From Trichoplax sp. H2 (Eukaryota; Placozoa; Uniplacotomia; Trichoplacea): a stretch of 64,000 nt of DNA. A program made the translations under genes and the position numbers. The stretch lies in NCBI GenBank assembly GCA_003344405.1, contig NOWV01000077.1, positions 124,001 to 188,000 on the forward strand, written 5' to 3'. Below the pieces are notes generated by a model. The model saw nothing but the letters and a program-made list of their open reading frames with translations, was not told where the DNA came from and searched no databases. Shown here in pieces: positions 50,814 to 62,995 of the stretch. The first letter of the stretch is position 1; each line of letters starts with the position of its first letter.

Positions 50814-51851
50814 TCAGAGTCTGGTAGAAAACAAATTGGTAGGTTCGGCAGAAGTGACATGAACTAAACGATGTTTTCTGCTGTAGTTGTGAAAGGGTTG
50901 TAATTTTCTAATTAGAGCCAATGATCTGTTCCTCACATTTAAATCAAACTTTAAATATATAAACGGATTGAGAATAACAATTGATGTTGTTATTGTCACA
51001 CTAAAAAATGAAAATAAAAAGTGGACAATATTACTGTCACGAATCATCAACGTTGATTGCTGAGTAACCGCCATGCCGAAAATTGTAGCAAAGAATGGCC
51101 AACTAATCATCACATAGGACACGGATATCCAAGTTAACATTTTTATAAATCGCTTCTTTTTAATTTGTTCAGCTACAATTTGCTTTTTAATACTTTCTCC
51201 AGGTCGTTGATATGATTTTTGAAAGGATATAATACGACCATAGATTAATAATATTAATATAGTTGGGATAATAAATGATATAGTGGCATGAGCTACTAAG
51301 TAGACTGAAACTGATGCAGTAATATTTGGGATATCACAGAGTAAATTATCACTATGGTGAACGGAAACATAATCTAAGATGGGAGCATTAGTAGCTACAG
51401 CACTAATCCATATTGCTATTTCGCCTAATACAAGCACATAAATCTTATAATTGCGATAAAATAATGATAGTGGCTTAATAATGATAAAATAGCGATCGAT
51501 ACCAATTAAGCATAAATTCATCATGGAAACTCCAAATGATGCAAATAGAAAAAATAATACCATACGACACATGAATGCACCTCCATTATAATCCAGATTT
51601 CGATTAGCGATTTGAATATAACCAGCTAATGATGCCATTGTCGATACAATATCAGATATAACCGAAATGCACATTAATTTATATGTCGTCTTCCGAAAAT
51701 GTTTATCGAACAGAAATAGATAAAGGATAAACAAGTTGATGATTAATCCAAATATAAAGATTGGAATACCAACTACAGCAGCATATTGATATATTTGTGC
51801 TGATAAATTATATTTAAAGTTATCATTTCTTGAGGTATTACTCATATTCAA
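50814..51851 (-). CDS. orphan class A GPCR, single exon
   Basis: Intact intronless receptor of 345 residues, starting MNMSNTS with glycosylation sites at N2, N5 and N15 and no signal peptide, as usual in this class. Helix 1 has GLIIN (N39). Cys95 and Cys172 form the expected disulfide. DRY is at 119-121, Trp148 in helix 4, a proline in helix 5 (P196), QKSY in the third intracellular loop, a KKKRF basic patch before helix 6, SWPF at 250-253 and NPFIY at 295-299. It is clearly a paralogue of the receptors at 38, 57 and 63 kb and closest to the last two. The role is inferred as G-protein signalling at the plasma membrane; the ligand cannot be told. Confidence 0.95.
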   Translation of the reverse strand: MNMSNTSRNDNFKYNLSAQIYQYAAVVGIPIFIFGLIINLFILYLFLFDKHFRKTTYKLMCISVISDIVSTMASLAGYIQIANRNLDYNGGAFMCRMVLFFLFASFGVSMMNLCLIGIDRYFIIIKPLSLFYRNYKIYVLVLGEIAIWISAVATNAPILDYVSVHHSDNLLCDIPNITASVSVYLVAHATISFIIPTILILLIYGRIISFQKSYQRPGESIKKQIVAEQIKKKRFIKMLTWISVSYVMISWPFFATIFGMAVTQQSTLMIRDSNIVHFLFSFFSVTITTSIVILNPFIYLKFDLNVRNRSLALIRKLQPFHNYSRKHRLVHVTSAEPTNLFSTRL

Positions 51852-53271
51852 ATGATATATCAGTGTTGAATGTTTTTACCGATAACCAGAACGAAAACTA
51901 GAACCATCATGAATCAAAGCGTAGGGCCACAGAATGTTGATTTATTCTTTATCATGGCCGATCAAAGTTAAGGAGGCGATTAAATAGAAATTTATCTCTA
52001 AATTAGAATTAATTAATAGTTAGTAACCGCTTTTCACAAAGTAAATTTTTATCTTAACATTTAAATCATTTCTGCCTGTCTATAGGTTGTTTCTGCTAGC
52101 TACGATAACAAATAAGTCTAACCGTTGATTAAAGTGAACGTTTGCACTTGCTTTATTTTTCTTGAATGAATGAAATAATTAATTGGAAATCTATCATTCA
52201 ATAATTTTAAAATGATTAATACTGATAAATTAGGTCAGAAATTTTCAGTTTCAACTCATTTGAAATAATAGAGAAGTAGGAAGTTAGCGTAAATAGTAAT
52301 CGAAGGATTGTTTGGCAATTTGCTCTATCCGTTTCCTATATAACTTTTTAGCTCACCCTATCAATAGAACTTTAAAGGTAATAGTTTTATAATTTAACTG
52401 ATGTTTGTACGCCTAATTACGAGTACTGCTATTAAGTTGTTACATTTTCAAATTACATATCACTAACTTATAGACTTAGGCCTTACTAAAATAATTATAA
52501 CTGTTTCTTTATAAATGAAAGATGATAATATTTCATGATATAATTACCTAATTTTTTAAAAGAGAAAATTTTGCTACTCGAATATCGCCAAAATCGGACA
52601 AGTTGAAGTGCACCATTTGGAGGGTCTAATTTTCCTACCATCTATAAAGTGGATCATATCATCGGGTGATCAAATTGGAAAAGATCTCTCCAACATTCTA
52701 GCGTGGATTTTAACGGCCTATTGTCTCAATCAAATAACATGCGTTATACCTGAAATATACATGTATAAATAAATGTCATTTCTTAATAACAATAGGAAAA
52801 AAGCCAATTGAAATTGTTTGAAATACGTAATTCAGATTGAAACTGTTTCATCATGTTACTTTAATGTAAATATAGTCGAAAACAATTCTAAAGGTATTTT
52901 TTATTATTTATATTTTTAATCTATATTTTTAACTCTATTTGATGTAAAAAGTCTTTCAGCTATTTAATGGTTGCTAATGAATTATTCCAAATATGACTTA
53001 ATTCTAATTAATCAATTCAATAAATTAGTAGGAAAATAATAATTGTAATAATGGTTATGAATTGATATATAAATTCTATTCTAACCATAAAAGTGCACCT
53101 TTAAAATATATTCAAACAAGTCAATTACTTAAATTAAGATTGGCTAGGCTTACCAGTAGCCAAAAACACATTGCTAATACTTAGATTAAAATGTCGAATA
53201 ACAGTGGCAATAATTCAATATCTGCATTAAATCAAATTTATCCTTGTATATACACTGTATTTGGTATTAAT
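51852..53271. other. intergenic, nothing recognised
   Basis: 5' flank of the receptor. AT-rich, with no supported feature. Confidence 0.4.
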
Positions 53272-53529
53272 TTAATATGGTCTTATGGCGTAGTTATTCC
53301 CATTGATTATTAAGCTAATATCGAAACGCGGTTGTCTTAAAGTGTCTCCAAAATATAAAGTAAGAGCTACTATTTTAGTAAAACTATACTTTATCACATA
53401 AACTGGGTTCGATAACAATATTAAGTCTAGTCTACACTTAGCCCGTTGGGGCATACTTGGCTGTTGTAGCCTTAGTATTCGTACAGATTCAAAGACCCAG
53501 GTTTCCTTGTGGTGGGCTGAACACGACAT
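53272..53529 (-). pseudogene. possible class A GPCR helix-7 relic
   Basis: An 85-codon open frame whose middle (about 53355-53430) reads LLSNPVYVIKYSFTK. It can be aligned with the LNPFIYLKFDLNVR segment of the neighbouring receptors, allowing one residue lost in NPxxY. No other helix of the receptor is recognisable around it. Same strand as the receptor cluster. Weak alone; it gains support from clearer relics at 60-61 kb. Confidence 0.3.
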
Positions 53530-55643
53530 ATATACAATTAATTACAGTATTATTTTAAGCAAAAAATCATGTCTTGCAATTAAATTGCAAGATCGAGTAA
53601 AATTCGATATCATACAATCTCTGTTAACTGTTATTTCTAATGAAATCCTTAAGGTGAATTGTTCATGATACCAAATTAATTTGTAATATACCAATATCTA
53701 CAAGCCCAATATATTCATCCCTATAAAAAAACTGCTAAACGTAGCGTGAGCATCTATTAAAATAAATAGTAGTACGAATTTTACCATCAAAGGTATCACT
53801 TTATCTATTCTTTATGATATCATATTTATCTTAAGCTAGCTTTCGGGGCAATGCTAATGATTACTTAAAATTAATCAGTTATCTATCAATAGGACAACAT
53901 CAAAATTATGTCAAATATTAAAGTATGTGTTACGATATTGTAATATCTTAGCCTGCAGCGGCTTAATGAAAATTATACTTTTAGAAAAGTCCTCCTAAAG
54001 TTAATCATATGGTAGAATTTTGCTAGCATTCTAGTAACGACGCCATCAATGTTCCAAGTACGCTAAATTATTTCACTGTATATAGCTTCACTGAGGATAA
54101 ACATTATGATAGTATATCCATCTTGGCACAATTTTAAAATCTTATTCAAGTAGCAAAAAGAGAAATTTAATATTGGAAATTGACTTTTCGAAGGTTGCAT
54201 TGATATTTTTACTATAGGCAATAGCGTACTGCAGTATTCTACTCAAAATCTTAAGCAAAGTATCACGACCAATAGGTTTAACGTACATAATTATAGGTAT
54301 AATAAGCATGCGTATCAGCTGACGTAAGCTTATACTTAGTTACGGTTACAAGTAATCAATTTCTAGCTGGATATCGGATTAATTAATTTTTGTGTTCGTT
54401 GACAACACTGAACCGTTAGTACAGAAATAGCATATACAATGAACGGATAGAATATTATTCCCTATCTATTTATTATTAGCAAATAGAAGTAACACTATGT
54501 TATCATATCGAACATAAAATGCTAGCAAGGATAATATTACTTTTGTATAAGAATATCAAAAATTAATATCGTAATATATTTTGGTAATGCAAGTATACGA
54601 GTATGATGCCGTCTTAAAATGTTGCTTACGTTAGAATAATCTGAGTGATCAATAGCATTATACTTGCACTTGTTAAAACTACAGTAATATTTAATAAAAT
54701 ATTTAGTTAACATCTTTCTAATCGAATTGAAAGCTTTTTAAGATTCTAGCTTAGCTAATTTTAATTTTAGATCTTGAAAATGCATTTTAGGAGATGCTTT
54801 AACGCAATTTGGTAGTATTATTTTTACTCTTCAATTACACTTGAACCTATGTTGAAGGCCGAAGTCTATTTACTAGAGCTCGTATATAATAAAGAATCGT
54901 TTTGATTTACTTATAGTGCAAAAGCAAAGATATTTAAATCATTTGAGATTAATAAAAGATTACGCTAGGACTGAATCATATAATCTTGATTTCTTAAAAT
55001 TGAGCTAAAAACATTAAAATCTAGAATATTTGCTCGTACATTGTCCTGTCTTAAGAGAAGCAGTAACAATAGTGGCACTTGTACTTTAATATCCTGTAGT
55101 CTATTAGGTAGACTCTATCATCTATTTGAATTTGTTTTACTTTAGACGTCAGGCAACAATATCCCCTACTTTACTATTGCTATAAAATTAATTAATTATA
55201 ATCTTCATCTACTACCTGAATTTTATCATCCGATTACCAATAATGTTCATTTTTACTAATGTGCAAATTATTCAATTTTTAAGCCTCATTAAAATTTATA
55301 GTGTTGACATTGGCACAATACTAAAAAGATGTTTTGATTTTCTGATTTTATAACTTTAGCTGGAATAAACATATTAAATTGGAGTAGAAGAAGACTTACT
55401 ATATAACCGATTTTGAAGGATAAATCAGATTTAGGGTCAATGTTGCTTGCCTACAAAACTTAGGTATTAAACCTGAGACTAGAACGTATCGAAAACATTA
55501 CTACTAAGCAGACGTTACAATAACAAGTGACAAAGATCTCTAATATTTAATAGGTTCGTAGAGCTAGATTGAAAGTAGTTACCTGAATTTAAACACTGTC
55601 AAATTATAGCGCCGCGTAAATTTTAAGATTTCTTCGGTATGAA
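53530..55643. other. intergenic, nothing recognised
   Basis: Short frames only. No receptor or other motif was found. Confidence 0.4.
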
Positions 55644-55901
55644 CTAGCTGAGTAATACTCTAGTTATAAGTCCTAAGTACTTTAGAAAGTAATAATAATC
55701 TACTGTATATGATGCTTCTACAGTTCTAAGTATCAGAATAATTATCAGGTTTATCTTAGCCGGGTATCGTTTCTGGGTTCGACTGATTTTCAAGTAAGGA
55801 ATGACTAGAAATAGAGTAGAGACTGTTAGATATGTGATTTGTATAAAATTGAGATCGATTGAATATTGGCTAGGTCTGATTATCCGGTTTATTTTAGCCA
55901 C
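55644..55901 (-). pseudogene. possible class A GPCR helix-5/loop-3 relic
   Basis: An 85-codon frame with a hydrophobic run ending in IPYLKISRTQKRYPAK. This parallels the helix-5 end and third loop of the intact receptors (IYGRIISFQKSYQRPG and IYWKIIKLQKSY), including the QK-x-Y spacing. Other helices are not recognisable. It has the same orientation as the cluster. Probably a decayed copy, but the similarity is short. Confidence 0.35.
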
Positions 55902-57480
55902 TTTCGACTCTTCTTATGAGGGAAGAGAAGTAATTTAAGATGGACCTTTCAGAATGTAATTTACATAGCGGTTTAATAAACCTTTTGAATTTGAAGGCTA
56001 TATCTATATTGGCTATTCTTGTTGTGAGACAAGATAGTGTTTTGCTAATTCTAGTAAATTGATCAAATATAAGTGAAGTGAAGTAAGAGAGATCTACACA
56101 AATATATAGTTATCAGATTTTCCTATATTTGCCAATTACTTTCACAGTTTGTCTAATAATACAGTTAATTGCAAGTGCTGCAGACAGTCTTTTAACATTA
56201 AACTTATCAAATAGAATTCTCTGCTATAGTATAGTCAGCGCCTTTCTAATACTTAAATCGAACTTAATACATAAAAACAGAATCAAAATAATAATTGATT
56301 TAGCATTAGTAAAGATTATTAATGAAGTCGGTATACACTAATAATGATTAGTAAGTTTTGTAATATACCGCAACTGTTAGAGATGTTTTTTATTACAGTA
56401 GTTTAGCAATGCTAAAATTCTTCATCTCCTTCTTTACTTTTATTTATCCCATTTTCCGTTTCTTTCCACTGAATTATTGAACTATGCTATCTTTTTACGC
56501 ACTTAATAGGACTTTCAGTAATATCATAGCTAAGAAATTATTATTCTACAGTACTATATAGTAGTTTAACTACTACCTATACAATCTCCAAAAAATAATA
56601 CTTGATATTCCCGAATAATGCTACATTAAAATTCAACTACAAATAAGTTTGTCCATAATCCATAACTATAGGGTGCATACTGGAACTAAGCTAGTACAAT
56701 ATCCATAAATTAGAACTGAGATGAAGCGATCAGGTTTACATTCTACCTACCTGCGTTACTATGACTTAAAAGCATTCGCTTCCTATAGGTAATAATTGCT
56801 TTTACAAGGAGTAGAGCTAGTATAAAGGAGAATTCTAAAATTAATTTTCATTAAACTCACTTTTCATCTTTTTCGAGCTAACACCCAGAGTATCATTCCA
56901 ATTCACCGTTTAAATCCGTGATGCTTTAATTACTGGGAAACGAAGTTATACTAAACTTGTCCAGTACTTTTAGATAATAGCATGACTTAAATGGAATCCC
57001 TATTTTGCTGTTAGCTCGATGATATAATCAAAAGTTGCTATAAACATATCTATCTGCATTAACTAATTTCCTGACGAGAAGTTATGAAGACAAATATGTT
57101 ACAGTATGTATTCTTGGTTCTTCGCTTGCCGGAGAGTCAGCCACAGCAAAGTAACTTTAAGCTGGCAATTGTTTCCATTAACTTGATTTACTACTAAAGA
57201 TTAATTTCATAAGGATAAAACTAAGATAATATGTTCTAGAGTTGATCATAATTTAGATTATCTGCGGGAATGGTAGCAGTCATAAGGCAATTTTTATTTT
57301 ATATGCTTAATATTTCCGATTTGACATCATCTGTTTCATTGTAGTGCAATTGTAGCTTCTCATTCTGATTGGATTTAAATTGATATACCAATTTCTTGAT
57401 CGCTTAATGTCATGAAATAAATTTTCTAATTACGTGGAATTTTTAATCCTTTGGCACAATAGTCTGCAAGTATATTCTAG
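55902..57480. other. intergenic, nothing recognised
   Basis: 3' flank of the next receptor. A minus-strand AATAAA (plus-strand TTTATT at about 57293) could serve as its polyadenylation signal. A 70-codon plus-strand frame at 56129-56341 has no family signal. Confidence 0.35.
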
Positions 57481-58512
57481 TCAAAGCTTAGAAGAATTTC
57501 TCTTAGAAGTTCCAGTTGGAGTCACACTAATGAAGCGACGATTTCCTCTTAAATTCTGAAATGGACACAAGTTTCGCACGAGTGCCAAAGATCTGCTCCT
57601 TACATTTACATCAAACTTTAAATATATAAATGGATTCAGTATAACAATCGATGTTGTCGTAATTATTGAAAAAAATAATAACAAAAATTGAACAACATTA
57701 TTTTCACGAACCACGAAAGCTGATCGCTGAGTAACTGCCATGCCAATAGTACTTGCAAAAAATGGCCAACTGATTATCACATAAGATATCGATATCCATG
57801 TTAGCATGTTTATAAATCGTTTTTTTTTAATTTGTTCTAGTTGTTGTTCATTTATATTTTTATCTCCCGGTCGATGATATGACTTCTGAAATGAGATAAT
57901 AAGACTGTAGATGATTAATATTGCTGTAGTCGGGATAATATACGAGAAAGCTGCATGACATATCAAGTAGATTGCTACGGGCTTAGTTATGTTTGGAACA
58001 TCGCAGAGTATTGTATCGTTATGATGAACGCCGATATAGTAGAAGATAGGAGCGTTATTAGCTGCTGATATAATCCATATTGCAATTTCGCCTACTACAA
58101 GTACGTAAACCTTGTAGTTGCGATAAAACGACGATAAAGGCCTAACGATAATAAAATATCGATCGATACCAATTAAGCATAAATTCATCATGGAAACTCC
58201 AAATGATGCCCATAGAAAAAAGAATACTGTTCGGCACATGAAGTTACCTTCATCATAATCTAGATTACCTCTAAAAATTTGAGAGTAGACCCCTAACGAT
58301 GTGATTGTCGATATAATATCGGATACAACGGAAACACACATTAATCTATAAGTTGTCTTTCGAAAACGCTTATCAAAGATGAAGATACAAAGTATGAATA
58401 AATTAATAATTAACCCAAACCCGAATATCGGGATACTAACAAGAGCAGCATATTGATAAATTTGCGTCAATGTGTGTAAGGAGATACTATCACTACTTGA
58501 GGCATTGATCAT
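57481..58512 (-). CDS. orphan class A GPCR, single exon
   Basis: Intact intronless receptor of 343 residues. N3, N165 and N174 are glycosylation sites. The family marks are all present: GLIIN in helix 1, Cys93 and Cys170, DRY at 117-119, Trp146 in helix 4, FQKSY at the loop-3 start, KKKRF before helix 6, SWPF at 248-251 and NPFIY at 293-297. It is closest to the 50.8-kb receptor, sharing long runs such as GVSMMNLCLIGIDRYF, and is almost identical over its first 155 residues to the truncated copy near 63 kb. It is predicted to be a plasma-membrane G-protein-coupled receptor with unknown ligand. Confidence 0.95.
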   Translation of the reverse strand: MINASSSDSISLHTLTQIYQYAALVSIPIFGFGLIINLFILCIFIFDKRFRKTTYRLMCVSVVSDIISTITSLGVYSQIFRGNLDYDEGNFMCRTVFFFLWASFGVSMMNLCLIGIDRYFIIVRPLSSFYRNYKVYVLVVGEIAIWIISAANNAPIFYYIGVHHNDTILCDVPNITKPVAIYLICHAAFSYIIPTTAILIIYSLIISFQKSYHRPGDKNINEQQLEQIKKKRFINMLTWISISYVIISWPFFASTIGMAVTQRSAFVVRENNVVQFLLLFFSIITTTSIVILNPFIYLKFDVNVRSRSLALVRNLCPFQNLRGNRRFISVTPTGTSKRNSSKL

Positions 58513-60427
58513 GTTTGAGAGGATTTATAATAGAATTTTGTTAACAGTTAGAAATAATAATAGATTATGTTGTAGTAAAACATACTATGAAAAGACTTCT
58601 GAAATAGTCTTCATTTATATCAATCAATTTTTAATTAGTCTAATTAATTTTTATAAAATCTTTACACGATGCAACACAACTTGTGACACAGTTAGTAATT
58701 GGATAATAATATAAGTGCACTTCGTAAATAATTCTTCATCGTGATTTCTATCATATCGCTATGATGGAGATTTTAAAGTTACTTATCCCAACATTGCTAG
58801 CTAGTAAATTGGATCTACAAATTTTTAATTCGTCGGATTCCTTCTTAAATGCCTTTATTAAAATGTTTATGGAATACTTGGTCACCTAAAAAGAAAACAA
58901 ATTATACTATCAAAATTAAGAAAATGTTTCATATTATTTAACACACTTGTTAATTATTAATCTTATTGAAACACAAAATTTAATTTCCGCCTTCAACTAA
59001 TAGCACTCGGAGCAAATAGTTTTATATCTTTCTTACCAAGCATGTAATAAATGGGTTTTACAATCGCTTACCTCATGACAGCCGTCATCTATAATCGCTT
59101 TATTAAGTGCCGCAGCGACTATTCTATATTAAATATGAGTGGTGCTTTACTATATTTTACCCGTATGCGTTTAATAAAAATTTACTACTGTAATTCGCTG
59201 AAATCACTCAGGGCTATATGTAGTTAATTCTGCTCTGTATAATGGCTATCCCGTATCTTTATATTTTACTAATAACGAATTGTGCACGCATAAAAGAAAA
59301 AAACGGATGCGTATCTTTTCATAGTAAAATTAACAAATTTAGTCTATGAAAAGGATTCCGCTTTGTATGCCAGTCAATTATAATCAGGTATCGAACAATT
59401 AAACTGCAAGATGCTCATTATTTCTAACGTCCATAAAGATAAGTACTTTCAAGGATTAATTGAATTGTTACTGATCTTCTCAAAAAAGATCATACAATTA
59501 TAATGATCTATTATCAAAGCCAAATAAGACAGATTTATTTATACAAAATATAAGTACTTGAGCATGGATACATTCCATTTTTAGACATAGTACAACAATA
59601 GAATTTGAAATTATTTTAACTATAGTTTTGAACTGACAGATCACATTATTTTAAAGTAATGACAATTGCAATTAATTCTAAAGCTACGTGACTGTTTTTT
59701 GCCTTTACTTTATTTTCTTAGATTTGATTTTATATTGAAATCGGTTGCAATACTTAATTGACCGTTATGAATAGCGGAATCAATAATATGATCAGACAAT
59801 AAAATAAATAAATTAATTTTATTGAGCAATATGAAATTATGAAATAATTTGAATTTTTCCTAGCTTTAAATACCTCTCTTTAAAATGTATCTGGTGCAGT
59901 TCATTAAATATCGTTGTTAGGATTAACTAGGCATAGGGAAGCATTTGTTGCGATTCTTTTGACCTGGTCATCTTTCACTTAATTAAATATAATAACATAA
60001 TTACTGAAAAAAACAAAAAACACTATTTAAATTATGCAAAACATTAAACTACTCATCGTAGAAAGAACTAAAGAAGTACAGCTACGTAGAGAGAAATTAT
60101 TTTTTGCAGTATCGGTAGAGGGTTGGATCAAATTTTGGATAAAAGTATATTTTGAATATCAATGGAGATTAATTTATGCTTTCGATGGGTAAATCGAGAA
60201 TAGAACAGCTCATTGTTGCTACTGACCCAACCAAAACTTCTACGGTTGTAGTTTATGGATATAATAGTAAAGTACATACTAATAACTGAACATAACAACT
60301 ATTTATTGCATTTTAATCCTTTGCAGTTTGATTTAAAGCACTAAAAATAAAATGCAATATTTATATTCTCTATGCTTAGTTATCATACTCACAGGTTGTT
60401 CATTAATGAGCAATCGCGGTCACATAA
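58513..60427. other. intergenic, 5' flank of the receptor
   Basis: The first ~300 bp upstream of the start codon share scattered similarity with the flank of the 63-kb copy (for example AAAGTTACTTA and TTCTTCTTAAATG words at like distances), showing old common descent. A 51-codon plus-strand frame from ATG near 60034 (MQNIKLLIVERTKEVQ...) followed by another open frame at +1 could be a dead gene, but I recognise no family. Confidence 0.4.
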
Positions 60428-60810
60428 TTCACTGAAAGTCTTCTGATATTTAAACTAACATGGTATCATTTGTCAAGCAAAGTAATCTTCTGACGTTCAA
60501 ATGGACTTTCATATACATAAAATGGGTTCATATCAGTGATCATCGTTGTTATTATCAGGGTAAATTATGGTTATCACTTTCAAATATTGTTCATTAATAG
60601 TGCAAAAACGGTCATGGAGGTTACCGTTACAAATCGAAATTTGTAATAAGGAAAGCTAAAAGTTTTATAGAAACTACACACTACAATTCTACCGTCAGGC
60701 TTTGCCTCCCTGACATTTACACAAAGTACGACTTTAAATACTGACGATCTCTTATCGTTAGGAGAAATAGTATCACAAGTTTGGTCTCTCTGAAACATAA
60801 ATGAACCCAA
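60428..60810 (-). pseudogene. decayed class A GPCR C-terminal fragments
   Basis: Two overlaid remnants. At 60490-60556 the minus strand reads ITDMNPFYVYESPF, the NPFIYLKF region of the local receptors with one residue lost. At 60666-60743 it reads VFKVVLCVNVREAK, resembling the YLKFDLNVRNRS stretch just after helix 7. The second lies in a 76-codon open frame (60580-60810) that otherwise matches nothing. Base-level similarity to the intact genes (CATTTA...ACTTTAAATA) supports descent. The arrangement suggests repeated duplication followed by deletion. Confidence 0.5.
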
Positions 60811-61015
60811 ATTTTATTTAAAAAGGCAGCCAATTTATAATAAATCTATATAAACATTAATTATCGATTTACAGATAATATTATAAAGCTACGCAGTTAT
60901 CTATCAAAGCAATGTATAACGTCATAGATAAATTAATATAAATACTGTATATTCCTAGATAAGCTATCTTATGGAATCTCTGTTACGACAGCTTCGCAAA
61001 AGCTATTCCGTAAAA

Positions 61016-61175
61016 ATTACTAAAAGTCTTCTAATATTTAAACTGACATGATATCATTCGTCAAAGTAAAGTAAACTAGCAATCTTCTAACGTTCAAATG
61101 GATCTTGACGTATAGAGATATGGATTCAAGAGACTAATCATCATTGTAATTATCACAGTAAATATTGAAAATTAA
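61016..61175 (-). pseudogene. decayed class A GPCR helix-7 fragment (duplicate)
   Basis: A direct repeat of 60428-60570 with about three quarters identity, sharing AAGTCTTCT.ATATTTAAACT and CTTCT.ACGTTCAAATGGA. Its minus strand reads TMMISLLNPYLYTSRS, an intact NPxxY motif, then a stop. The motif is thus better preserved than in the neighbouring copy. There is no upstream helix, so it cannot be functional. Confidence 0.5.
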
Positions 61176-62975
61176 AAGTGCATCATAGGTTATCGTGCTA
61201 CAGCTATATCAAAGCAGAAGTATTATAGCCCCACCTTCTGCTATACATATTATAATGTTATTGTGTGTAATAATGCAACTATAAATGAATTTATTAAAAA
61301 GGTTATTGGTAAAGTCTGAATAGTACAACTATCTATTTTCGGGCAAAGGTACGTAAATTGGTTAACTGCCTGCACTACAATACCTACGTAATTTACTATA
61401 CGCGATATTTATTATTTTACTCAATGGCAATAGTATCTAGTATTCAGAATTTGTTGATTCTCAGAATAAGAGTAATGTTGGTATTTATGAATCGTTTAGT
61501 AGGTCGAAATAAGCAAAAGTTTATTGCAATTCCGTTTATATGATAGAATTCTTGAATGGGTTCTGTATTTAAAGTGTGATTGTCTTGATTATCCCGTTGT
61601 TTGTTGTTTACGTAAAGATCATAGTCATATGTAGACTAAATAGCATCTCAGTTTTCAGGACACATTTTAATTGTAAGAAAAAAAGATTATCTTGTTGAGA
61701 GCATTTTGTATAGTGATCAGTCGTTGATTTTCTATTACACGTTACTGTAAACAATGTATTCGTAGACTGAGTAATCATCGATTCTCCGAATCGGTTGGCT
61801 TTCGATGGCGCTGTAACAGGAGCAGATAGGAATACTTAGATTTCTTATTTTGTTCTAAAGACAAATTTATGACAATTTTACTACTTTGCTACACAGTAGA
61901 AGTAGCATATATACCCTGTAGTGCGTTTTAAATAGTACATAAAATTAGGCAGACTGAGATCTAAGAATATAGGAAAAACAAAATCAAAAGATAATGTGTC
62001 GAATACGCTGTTACATTTAAAAATTTATAACAAAAGACTAAATAAATAGTAATTGATTGAAACAATTTTTACGCTATGTCGACGTCCGAATATTTCAAAG
62101 TATCATAAATATAGCTGACTGTTTTCTCGCTTTACTACTATTTTACAGTAAACATCTTTTATTCTGAAATACAGTGAAATTCTCTAGGCTATCAATGAAA
62201 ACTGACCGTTTTCAGTGCACGTTGATAATTACTAATTCGAGCCAAGGCAAATAATAAAGAAATATACCGGTAAGCTGTCTTTACTTACTGCTGTTAGGTT
62301 GCACCGTTGCTTTTAGGTGATCCTTCGTAACTAAAAGACTATCTCTGTAATTTACTTTAAGCAAGGTTTGCTACTGCTGTAATTCCAAATTACGCGTAGT
62401 GTAGCAATGTAATATTATCTTATGGTAGCCATAAGCCTTAATCAACTGCAACATTCAGTGTGTCTAAAAATATTAAGGCAGATGATTAGATAGGTTATTT
62501 CACTGAATGATGTTAAGCATTCACTGAGAGATGAGACACTATAACATACAAAGTACAGCATTTAATAGCTCAGTTCTTAATTCCTGTCGTTGCTAACTGT
62601 TACAGTGTTAAATACTGTATTACAGTAGAAATAACTATGTTAGGATAATTCTGTTAGACTATCCTTATTTAGTTAACTTATAATTTGGATATACTGTGTT
62701 TTAATATAGCACCGACTTTTTATGACAGTGACACTTATACACATACTGAAATTAATAGTTATAATAGGGAATGCAAATTATCTACTTACAGTTCGAATCA
62801 TTGTGATTGTAATTTACTTATGGTAGACTGTAAATTATCATGGAAATGTTCCGTGATAGGACGTATCGTAATCTGACTATTCTGTATTAGTCATTACATG
62901 TCTATGTTCGTAAATACTGTTGTCTGCATTAAGGGAGCAGTAGCTAAAATTAATATCTAATTCAGTAAATGATTC
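61176..62975. other. intergenic up to the assembly gap, nothing recognised
   Basis: No helices 5 to 7 of a receptor are found immediately left of the gap, where they would be expected if the gene at 63 kb continued. Small plus-strand frames at 61358-61543 and 62685-62876 are unassigned. Confidence 0.4.
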
Positions 62976-62995
62976 NNNNNNNNNNNNNNNNNNNN
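62976..62995. other. assembly gap (20 N)
   Basis: A run of exactly 20 N interrupts the receptor reading frame after residue 155. A fixed 20-N spacer usually marks a join of unknown length, so distance across it should not be trusted. Confidence 0.95.
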
